From Betaproteobacteria bacterium (lineage in GTDB: Bacteria; Pseudomonadota; Gammaproteobacteria; Burkholderiales; SG8-39), in the NCBI GenBank assembly GCA_019237595.1, contig JAFAGU010000393.1, positions 1 to 6,857 of the forward strand: a stretch of 6,857 nucleotides of DNA. The letters are read 5' to 3'. The translations under genes and the position numbers were made by a program. A model generated the notes under the pieces. That model had not been told where the DNA came from, searched no databases, and saw nothing but the letters and a program-made list of their open reading frames with translations. Below, in pieces: positions 1 through 4,930 of this stretch. Numbering within the stretch: position 1 is the stretch's first letter; each line of letters opens with the position of its first letter.

Positions 1-27
1 TACGCTACCAGGCTGCGCTACGCCCCG
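1..27 (-). tRNA. tRNA-Pro, 5' part only (cut by window edge)
   Basis: Read on the minus strand from position 27, the sequence gives a 7-nt acceptor strand CGGGGCG, then UA at tRNA positions 8-9. A D-arm follows with stem GCGC/GCGU and loop AGCCUGGUA, ending at about nucleotide 26. C1 followed by GG and this D-arm match bacterial proline tRNAs as I know them. The anticodon, T-arm and 3' end lie outside the window, so the isoacceptor cannot be named. It has the same orientation as the merR-type gene, 53 nt downstream of that gene's stop, and I see no convincing terminator between them, so co-transcription is possible. An initiator tRNA also begins with C and shares AGCCUGGUAG, but its acceptor strand is normally CGCGGGG, so proline is preferred. 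Confidence 0.85.
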
Positions 28-80
28 AGATGCTTCGGTTATTACGCCGCTGAATTCGGCTAACTGGGGAACTGCGGATT

Positions 81-476
81 TTACGCCTGAAGCTGGTCGA
101 GCACCGCGCGGAGCTCGCGCTTGATCGCGGCCATGTCGACGCCGGCCATCGGCGCCGACGGGACGCGGGCATTGCGCACCGGCGCCTCGGCCTTCTCGTC
201 CTGCGAGAAGGAGCTGTCGAGGCGGTTGCGCGCGCCGCTGATCGTGAAGCCCTCTTCGTAGAGGAGCTCGCGGATGCGGCGGATGAGCAGCACCTCGTGG
301 TGCTGGTAGTAGCGCCGGTTGCCGCGGCGCTTCACCGGCTTCAGCTGCGTGAATTCCTGCTCCCAGTAGCGCAGCACGTGCGGCTTCACCCCGCAGAGCT
401 CGCTCACTTCACCGATGGTGAAGTAGCGCTTCGCGGGGATCGGCGGAAGGTCAGCCCTTTTCCGGCTGGGCTCCAT
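81..476 (-). CDS. MerR-family transcriptional regulator (short, ihfA-linked)
   Basis: A 131-residue predicted DNA-binding protein. Residues 19-38 (FTIGEVSELCGVKPHVLRYW) are a MerR-type winged helix-turn-helix. Residues 49-57 (KRRGNRRYY) form the wing, and residues 60-87 a second helical pair including EEGFTISGARNRL. Residues 88-112 look disordered (Ser, Ala, Pro and charged residues). Residues 113-130 form a short amphipathic helix that could be a dimerisation coiled coil. The usual C-terminal effector-binding domain is absent. The only Cys is C28 in the HTH, so there is no metal- or redox-sensing cysteine cluster. It starts at ATG 476 inside ihfA, whose stop it overlaps by 26 nt, suggesting translational coupling; its own Shine-Dalgarno is weak (GAGAAAG about 6 nt upstream). 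It ends with TAA. The family is clear, but target genes and signal are unknown. A similar small MerR gene next to ihfA is common in Betaproteobacteria as I recall. Confidence 0.9.
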   Translation of the reverse strand: MEPSRKRADLPPIPAKRYFTIGEVSELCGVKPHVLRYWEQEFTQLKPVKRRGNRRYYQHHEVLLIRRIRELLYEEGFTISGARNRLDSSFSQDEKAEAPVRNARVPSAPMAGVDMAAIKRELRAVLDQLQA

Positions 477-762
477 GGCGCGCTTTCTCGACCATTGCCT
501 TGAGCTTCTGGCTGGCGTGGAACGTGACGACGCGACGAGCGCTGATGGGAATCTCCTCGCCCGTCTTCGGGTTGCGGCCGGGCCGCTGCGGCTTGTCGCG
601 CAGCTGGAAGTTGCCGAAGCCGGAGAGCTTCACGCTTTCGCCGCGCTCGAGCGCGCCTCGAATTTCCTCGAAGAACGCCTCCACCATGTCCTTGGCCTCA
701 CGCTTGTTCAGCCCGACCTTCTCGAAAAGCAGGTCGGCCAGCTCGGCCTTCGTCAACGTCAT
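451..762 (-). CDS. ihfA: Integration host factor subunit alpha
   Basis: IHF-alpha pairs with IHF-beta (gene not in this window) to form a heterodimer that binds specific sites in the minor groove and bends DNA sharply. It serves recombination, replication and transcription. From ATG 762 the product is 103 residues, close to the usual 95-105. The whole length is one HU/IHF fold: helical part at residues 3-42, then the beta-arm. The signature GFGNFQLRDKPQRPGRNPKTG lies near residues 48-68, with Pro65 as the residue expected to intercalate between base pairs. The ending KARHGAQPEKG is a variable tail. An in-frame GTG at 768 would add two residues, but it overlaps the Shine-Dalgarno AGGGAG at 768-773, so ATG 762 is chosen. 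The gene lies 21 nt after pheT and overlaps the merR-type gene by 26 nt. The alpha rather than beta or HU assignment rests on the MTLTKAEL start and the pheT neighbour. Confidence 0.96.
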   Translation of the reverse strand: MTLTKAELADLLFEKVGLNKREAKDMVEAFFEEIRGALERGESVKLSGFGNFQLRDKPQRPGRNPKTGEEIPISARRVVTFHASQKLKAMVEKARHGAQPEKG

Positions 763-767
763 CGCCA

Positions 768-773
768 CTCCCT
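768..773 (-). promoter_or_regulatory. Ribosome binding site of ihfA
   Basis: AGGGAG on the minus strand, five bases ahead of ATG 762. It decides between two in-frame starts: GTG 766-768 would overlap the site itself and is therefore unlikely. Confidence 0.7.
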
Positions 774-783
774 GAAATCCCTT

Positions 784-3177
784 TTATGTTCGGAGGGTTG
801 CGGAAAACTTGCGCCCCAGCAGCGCTACCAGAGCCTCGCGCGCCGCGTCGGCCTCCGCATCCGTAAGGGTTCTTTCAGTATGTTGCATAACTACCCGGAA
901 CGCAAGGCTTTTTGACCCTTTGGGCAAACCTTTGCCGTCGCCCCGGCCGGTGTAAACGTCGAAAAGGCGAACCTGACGGACGATGTCGGGTTTTTCCGCC
1001 GAAATCGCGTCCAGGACCGCCTGGACCGGCACGGTTTGCGGCAGCGCGATAGCGATATCCCGCACGACCGGCGGGTACTTCGAAGGCGCGACCGGAGCAG
1101 GGAGCGGCGTGCCGGAGATGGCCTCCACGTCGAGCTCGAAAAGCACCGGCGCGAGCGGCATCTCGTACTTTGCGAGCCAGCGAGGATGAAGCTCGCCGAT
1201 CCAGCCCGCGTCGCGGCCGTTCACCGATACTCGCGCCGCGCGCCCGGGATGCAGCGCAGGATGGGCCGCCGACTCGAAGCGGGCCGCGAGCGGAGCGACG
1301 AGCGCTTCCAGGTCGCCTTTCAGGTCGTAGAAGTCGGCCGGCTTTCCCTTCTCGGCCTGGTCCCACTCCTCCTCGCTTGCCGGGCCGAACGCTGCGGCCG
1401 CGATCCGCAGCGGCTGGCGCAGCCCGCGCACCGCGAGCGGACCTTCCTCGGCAGACGCATCGCGCAGGTACACCCGCGCGAGCTCGAATACGCGCACGCG
1501 TGGCACCTTCCTCGCGTGGTTGTAGCGAATGTTTGCGACGAGCGATCCCAGCAGGCTCGTGCGCATCACCGATTGCCCGGCGTGGATAGGGTTGAGGAGG
1601 CGGATCGGATTCGCCTCGCCGGCGAAATCCGCCTCCCACGCCGGCTCGACGAAGCTGAAGTTGACCACTTCGCGATAGCCCGCGGCGGCAAGCCGCTCCC
1701 GAAGCTCGTGCGCGCCGCGCCGCCCCTCCGGCGCCGGCAGCATGATCGCCGCAGCCTTGGGCGGCAGCGCAGCGATGCGCTCGAAGCCGTGCAGGCGCGC
1801 CACCTCCTCGATCAGGTCTTCCTCGATCTGGATGTCGAAGCGGTACGAGGGCGGGCGCACTTCGAAGACGTTGTTCTTAGCGGCGAACGGGAAATGGAGC
1901 TTCTTGAATACCCCCGCCATCTCTTCGGCGGCGATCGGGACGCCGATGACCTTCTGCGCGCGGGCGACCCGCATGGCGACGGGCCTGCGTTCCGGCAGCC
2001 GGGCCACGAGGTCCTGCGTCGGTCCCGGCTCGCCGCCGCAGATCTCGAGGATGAGCTTCGTGGCGTACTCGATTCCGTCGACGTTGTTCTGCGGATCGAC
2101 GCCTCGCTCGAAGCGGTGGGACGCGTCGCTCGAAAAGTTGTAGCGCCGCGCGCGGCCCTGGATCGCCTCGGGGAAGAAAAACGCGGACTCGATGAGGACG
2201 TCCTTCGTGGTCGTCTCCGCCTTCGTCGATTCGCCGCCCATGATGCCCGCGAGCCCGATGACGCCGGAGTCGTCGGTAATGCAGAGCACCGAAGCGTCCA
2301 CCTCGACGGTCTGGCCGTTGAGGAGCAATACCTTTTCCCCCGCGCGGCCCCAACGGACGTCGACCGGGCCCTTGAGCTTCGCGACGTCGTACACGTGCAG
2401 GGGACGCCCGAGCTCGAGCATGACGTAGTTCGTGACATCGACGAGCGCCGAGATCGACCGCTGCCCCGCACGCTCGAGGCGCGCCTTCATCCACGGCGGC
2501 GTGGGCGCCGCGGCGTTCACATTGCGGATCACCCGGCCCGCGAACCGCCCGCAGCCCTCGGGGCTCGTGATCCTGACGGGGTGCTTGGCCTCGCTTTTCG
2601 CCTGGATCGGTTCCATTTTTGCGAGAACCAGGGAAGAGCCGGTGATCGCGGAAACCTCCCGGGCGACTCCCAGGACGCAAAGCGCGTCGGCGCGGTTCGG
2701 GGTGAGCTTGAGCGTGAAGACCTTTTCGTCGAGGCCGAGCGCTTGGCGCGCGTCGCTGCCGACGGCTCCCTCGAGCTCGAGGAGGCCGGAATGATCGTCG
2801 GAGAGCCCGAGCTCCTTCGCCGAGCAGAGCATCCCTTCGCTTTCAGCGCCGCGGATATTGGTTTTTTTGATGCTTAAACCAGGCAAAACCGAGCCGATCC
2901 TGGCGAGCGGCGCTTTCATGCCTTTGCGCACGTTCGGCGCGCCGCAGACGACGGAATAGGTCCGCGAGCCGTCGCTCACCTTGCACACCGTGAGCTTGTC
3001 CGCGCCCGGATGCTTCTCCACCGAGAGCACTTCGCCGACGACGACGCCGGCGAACTGCGCGCCGGGGGCGGCGTACGACTCCACCTCGAGCCCCGCCATC
3101 GTGAGCTTTTCGGCGATCTCCTCGCCCGAGATCCGGGGATTGCAGAACGCGCGCAGCCAGCGCTCGGGAACATTCAT
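784..3177 (-). CDS. pheT: Phenylalanine--tRNA ligase beta subunit
   Basis: Large subunit of the cytoplasmic (alpha-beta)2 phenylalanyl-tRNA synthetase, which attaches Phe to tRNA-Phe; beta binds tRNA and edits Tyr-tRNA-Phe. The 797 residues match the usual length of about 790-800. Domains in order: N-terminal segment 1-38; EMAP/tRNA-binding OB fold about 39-150 (GVVVGEVLSVEKHPGADKL, VVCGAPNVRKG, SEGMLCSAKELGLSDDHSG); B3/B4 editing domain about 210-385 (SALVDVTNYVMLELGRPLH, GIMGGE, ASHRFERGVDP); B5 domain about 400-470 (RPPSYRFDIQIEEDLIEEV, HGFERI); inactive class II-like core about 485-690; FDX-ACB tRNA-binding domain about 700-797 (SKYPPVVRDIAI to the C terminus). ATG 3177 gives the expected start MNVPERWLRAF. 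No good Shine-Dalgarno lies in the 16 nt after the pheS stop, so coupled re-initiation is likely. The gene is intact, and ihfA follows 21 nt after its TAA. Confidence 0.98.
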   Translation of the reverse strand: MNVPERWLRAFCNPRISGEEIAEKLTMAGLEVESYAAPGAQFAGVVVGEVLSVEKHPGADKLTVCKVSDGSRTYSVVCGAPNVRKGMKAPLARIGSVLPGLSIKKTNIRGAESEGMLCSAKELGLSDDHSGLLELEGAVGSDARQALGLDEKVFTLKLTPNRADALCVLGVAREVSAITGSSLVLAKMEPIQAKSEAKHPVRITSPEGCGRFAGRVIRNVNAAAPTPPWMKARLERAGQRSISALVDVTNYVMLELGRPLHVYDVAKLKGPVDVRWGRAGEKVLLLNGQTVEVDASVLCITDDSGVIGLAGIMGGESTKAETTTKDVLIESAFFFPEAIQGRARRYNFSSDASHRFERGVDPQNNVDGIEYATKLILEICGGEPGPTQDLVARLPERRPVAMRVARAQKVIGVPIAAEEMAGVFKKLHFPFAAKNNVFEVRPPSYRFDIQIEEDLIEEVARLHGFERIAALPPKAAAIMLPAPEGRRGAHELRERLAAAGYREVVNFSFVEPAWEADFAGEANPIRLLNPIHAGQSVMRTSLLGSLVANIRYNHARKVPRVRVFELARVYLRDASAEEGPLAVRGLRQPLRIAAAAFGPASEEEWDQAEKGKPADFYDLKGDLEALVAPLAARFESAAHPALHPGRAARVSVNGRDAGWIGELHPRWLAKYEMPLAPVLFELDVEAISGTPLPAPVAPSKYPPVVRDIAIALPQTVPVQAVLDAISAEKPDIVRQVRLFDVYTGRGDGKGLPKGSKSLAFRVVMQHTERTLTDAEADAAREALVALLGRKFSATLRT
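877..905 (-). promoter_or_regulatory. Possible internal promoter for ihfA inside the pheT 3' end
   Basis: On the minus strand TTGCGT (900-905) and CATACT (877-882) are separated by 17 nt. This resembles sigma70 -35 and -10 boxes (3/6 and 4/6 matches). The surrounding pheT codons, encoding VVMQHTERTL, are AT-rich and unlike the GC-ending codons of the rest of the gene. A start near 870 would give a leader of about 108 nt to ihfA. E. coli ihfA is known to be served by a promoter within pheT, which supports the idea by analogy only. The match itself is weak. Confidence 0.25.
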
Positions 3178-3193
3178 GGATTCGCGCCCGCGC

Positions 3194-4231
3194 TCAGGAA
3201 AACTGCTCCAGGAAGCGGAGGTCGTCGTCGAAGAAGAGGCGCAGGTCCTCGATGCCGTAGCGAAGCATTGTCAGGCGCTCGAGCCCCGAGCCGAAGGCGA
3301 ACCCGATGTATTTCTCGGGGTCGAGCCCGAAGTTCCGCACGACCGTCGGATGCACCTGGCCCGAGCCCGAGATCTCGAGCCACCGACCCTTCAGCGTCCC
3401 GCTCTTGAACATCATGTCGATTTCCGCGGACGGCTCGGTGAACGGAAAGAACGAGGGCCGGAAGCGCACCTCGAGGTCGTCGATCTCGAAGAAGCGGCGC
3501 AGGAACTCGGTGTAGGTGCCCTTCAGGTCGGCGAAGCTGATGTCCTCGTCGATCCAGAGGCCTTCGACCTGGTGGAACATGGGCGAGTGCGTCGCGTCGG
3601 AGTCGACGCGATAGGTGCGGCCGGGCGCGATGACCTTAATGGCGGCCCACTCCGCCTTCTGGCGGAGTTTCTCTGCGTGCATGCGCGCATAGCGCACCTG
3701 CATCGGGCTCGTGTGGGTGCGTAGGAGGAGCGGCAGCCCCTGCTCGTCCTTCAGGTCCACGTAGAACGTGTCCTGCATCGAGCGCGCCGGATGGTTCTCG
3801 GGGTTGTTGAGCGCCGTAAAGTTGTACCAATCGGTCTCGATCTCCGGTCCGTCGGCCACGTCGAAGCCGATCGAGCGCCAGATCGCCTCGATGCGCTGCC
3901 AAGTGCGGATGACCGGGTGCAGGCCGCCGCTCCCGCGACCGCGGCCCGGCAGCGTGACGTCGAGCGCCTCGGCCGCGAGGCGCTCGTTTAGCTTCGCGTC
4001 GGCGAGCGCGCCCCGGCGCGCCTCGAGCGCCTGCTCGATCTTCTGCTTTGCCGCGTTGAACGCAGCCCCGGCCGCCTTCCTTTCTTCAGGCGTTCCCGAA
4101 GAAGGACGAAAGGCATTGAGCTCGCCGCTCTTGCCTAGATAGCGGGCCTTGGCGTTCTCGAGCGAAGCCGGATCGGCCGACGCGGCGAAGTCGGCGAGCG
4201 CCTTCGCAACGATGCCGTCGAGATCCTGCAA
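3194..4231 (-). CDS. pheS: Phenylalanine--tRNA ligase alpha subunit
   Basis: Catalytic subunit of the cytoplasmic phenylalanyl-tRNA synthetase; it makes Phe-AMP and transfers Phe to tRNA-Phe together with PheT. It has 345 residues, within the family range (E. coli 327). Residues 1-90 form the N-terminal helical arm that contacts tRNA (YLGKSGELNA, LNERLAAEALDVTLPGR). Residues about 105-345 are the class II core: motif 1 region GFDVADGPEIETDWYNF (122-138), motif 2 GRTYRVDSDATHSPMFHQ (204-221), and motif 3 GFAFGSGLERLTMLRYG (310-326). Ala312 lies in the FAFG segment that shapes the Phe pocket, corresponding to E. coli Ala294. The start is TTG 4231, with GAGG six bases upstream. No ATG, GTG or other TTG lies between it and the rplT stop, and the family N terminus begins here. 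It lies 22 nt after rplT and 16 nt before pheT. Confidence 0.97.
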   Translation of the reverse strand: MQDLDGIVAKALADFAASADPASLENAKARYLGKSGELNAFRPSSGTPEERKAAGAAFNAAKQKIEQALEARRGALADAKLNERLAAEALDVTLPGRGRGSGGLHPVIRTWQRIEAIWRSIGFDVADGPEIETDWYNFTALNNPENHPARSMQDTFYVDLKDEQGLPLLLRTHTSPMQVRYARMHAEKLRQKAEWAAIKVIAPGRTYRVDSDATHSPMFHQVEGLWIDEDISFADLKGTYTEFLRRFFEIDDLEVRFRPSFFPFTEPSAEIDMMFKSGTLKGRWLEISGSGQVHPTVVRNFGLDPEKYIGFAFGSGLERLTMLRYGIEDLRLFFDDDLRFLEQFS

Positions 4232-4246
4232 CGGGCGCCTCGCCGG

Positions 4247-4264
4247 TGGCCCGCTAGTGGGCCA
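4247..4264 (-). promoter_or_regulatory. Hairpin enclosing the rplT stop codon
   Basis: In the minus-strand RNA, UGGCCC (4264-4259) and GGGCCA (4252-4247) form a perfect 6-bp stem around a 6-nt loop ACUAGC that contains the rplT UAG. No U-run follows, so this is not an intrinsic terminator. A role in mRNA stability or in coupling rplT to pheS is inference. In GC-rich DNA such a stem can also arise by chance. Confidence 0.4.
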
Positions 4265-4613
4265 GGCTGGCCTTGACCTGTCCTGCGATCTTGGCGAAGG
4301 CCGGCTTGTCCATCACCGCGAGATCGGCGAGGACCTTGCGGTCGATCTCGATGTTCGCGCGCTTCAAGCCCGCCATGAAGGCGCTGTAGCTCATCCCGAG
4401 CTCGCGCACCGCGGCGTTGATGCGCGCGATCCACAAGGCGCGGAACTGGCGCTTCTTCTGGCGGCGGTCGCGGTACGCGTACTGCCCCGCCTTCATCACC
4501 GCCTGCTTCGCTACCCGATAGACGTTGCCGCGGCGGCCGCGGAACCCCTTTGCCTGCTTGATGACTTTCTTGTGGCGCGCGCGCGCCGTGACTCCACGCT
4601 TGACTCTTGGCAT
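4254..4613 (-). CDS. rplT: 50S ribosomal protein L20
   Basis: Large-subunit protein needed early in 50S assembly, where it binds 23S rRNA. In E. coli it also represses translation of the rpmI-rplT message. The 119 residues match the usual length of about 117-120. The start PRVKRGVTARARHKKVIKQA and the following GFRGRRGNVYRVAKQAV form the long basic N-terminal tail and helix. RQKKRQFRALWIARINAAVR and the globular C-terminal region (SYSAFMAGLKRANIEIDRKVLADLA as far as residue 103) complete the conserved L20 pattern. ATG 4613 is preceded by AAGGAG six bases upstream, and this site overlaps the rpmI stop codon. The gene ends in TAG inside a small hairpin. No truncation or unusual residues are seen. 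Confidence 0.98.
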   Translation of the reverse strand: MPRVKRGVTARARHKKVIKQAKGFRGRRGNVYRVAKQAVMKAGQYAYRDRRQKKRQFRALWIARINAAVRELGMSYSAFMAGLKRANIEIDRKVLADLAVMDKPAFAKIAGQVKASLAH

Positions 4614-4619
4614 GGCGCG

Positions 4620-4638
4620 CTCCTTAGGAGGAGTAAGG
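4620..4638 (-). promoter_or_regulatory. rplT ribosome binding site with overlapping hairpin
   Basis: AAGGAG at 4625-4620 is the Shine-Dalgarno of rplT and shares bases with the rpmI stop UAA (4626-4624). Just upstream, CCUUA (4638-4634) can pair with UAAGG (4626-4622) to give a 5-bp stem with a 7-nt loop CUCCUCC. That would hide part of the site until a ribosome finishing rpmI opens it. The base pairing is seen directly; the coupling role is inferred, in line with the translational coupling of rpmI and rplT known in E. coli. Confidence 0.5.
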
Positions 4639-4824
4639 CAGCATGCTGCGCACTGCCTTGGTGTTGGTCGAGTCCACCGCGTTCGTGCGGCGAAGCTGGC
4701 GCTTGGTCTTCGTGGTCTTCTTGGTGAGGATGTGCCGGCGGTACGCCGCGCCGCGCTTGATGCTCCCCGAGCCGCGCACGCGGAAGCGCTTGGCGGCCCC
4801 TTTCTTCGTCTTCATCTTGGGCAT
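4624..4824 (-). CDS. rpmI: 50S ribosomal protein L35
   Basis: Small, very basic large-subunit ribosomal protein of 66 residues, matching the usual 64-66. The start MPKMKTKKGAAKRFRVRGSG and the later RRGAAYRRHILTKK-like region (KRGAAYRRHILTKKTTKTKRQ) are the L35 signature. The C terminus carries the usual VRSMLPY motif. ATG 4824 has a strong AAGGAGGG ribosome site at 4828-4835, about four bases upstream. It sits 96 nt after infC and 10 nt before rplT, in the standard infC-rpmI-rplT order. In E. coli its translation is the target of L20 repression. Confidence 0.98.
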   Translation of the reverse strand: MPKMKTKKGAAKRFRVRGSGSIKRGAAYRRHILTKKTTKTKRQLRRTNAVDSTNTKAVRSMLPYSS

Positions 4825-4930
4825 GAGCCCTCCTTCGTCTTTTCACATGACGCCGGGCGGCCCCCCGCTCGGCGGGGACGCTTTGACTGCCGCGGCAATC
4901 ACTTCTCGAGGCCCGCGATTTTACGCGGGC
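4825..4930 (-). promoter_or_regulatory. Structured infC-rpmI junction, candidate L20 control region
   Basis: Three local hairpins can be drawn in the minus-strand RNA. First, GCCCGCG (4930-4924) with CGCGGGC (4917-4911), 7 bp, loop UAAAAU holding part of the infC stop. Second, GAUUGC (4900-4895) with GCAGUC (4890-4885), 6 bp with one U-G pair, loop CGCG. Third, CCCCGC (4877-4872) with GCGGGG (4868-4863), loop CGA. A strong AAGGAGGG ribosome site at 4828-4835 follows. None has a U-run, so they are not terminators. E. coli places L20 translational operators around this junction, so a similar role is plausible but not shown. Confidence 0.4.

Noticed and set aside
1..27. tRNA end as an integration site for a mobile element
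   Set aside because: Integrases usually use the tRNA 3' half, which is outside the window. No integrase, direct repeat or foreign composition is visible here.
28..80. Promoter or terminator between the merR-type gene and tRNA-Pro
   Set aside because: TAATAA at 41-46 matches the -10 consensus at only three positions and no -35 is seen at the right distance. The inverted repeat GCCG/CGGC (about 47-61) is only 4 bp and lacks a T-run. Nothing here can be supported.
766..768. GTG as start of ihfA
   Set aside because: It overlaps the AGGGAG ribosome site and adds two residues not seen in the family. ATG 762 has proper spacing.
2862..2868. A7 run on the pheT coding strand as a frameshift or phase-variation site
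   Set aside because: The codons are ATC AAA AAA ACC, which do not give a classic -1 slippery heptamer in frame. pheT is essential and the run encodes expected Lys residues of the OB fold.
1036..2877. Long plus-strand open frame (613 codons) opposite pheT
   Set aside because: It lies wholly antisense to conserved pheT. Long antisense frames are expected from third-position GC bias, and its translation is Arg/Glu/Asp-rich with no recognisable domain. The other long plus-strand frames here fail for the same reason.
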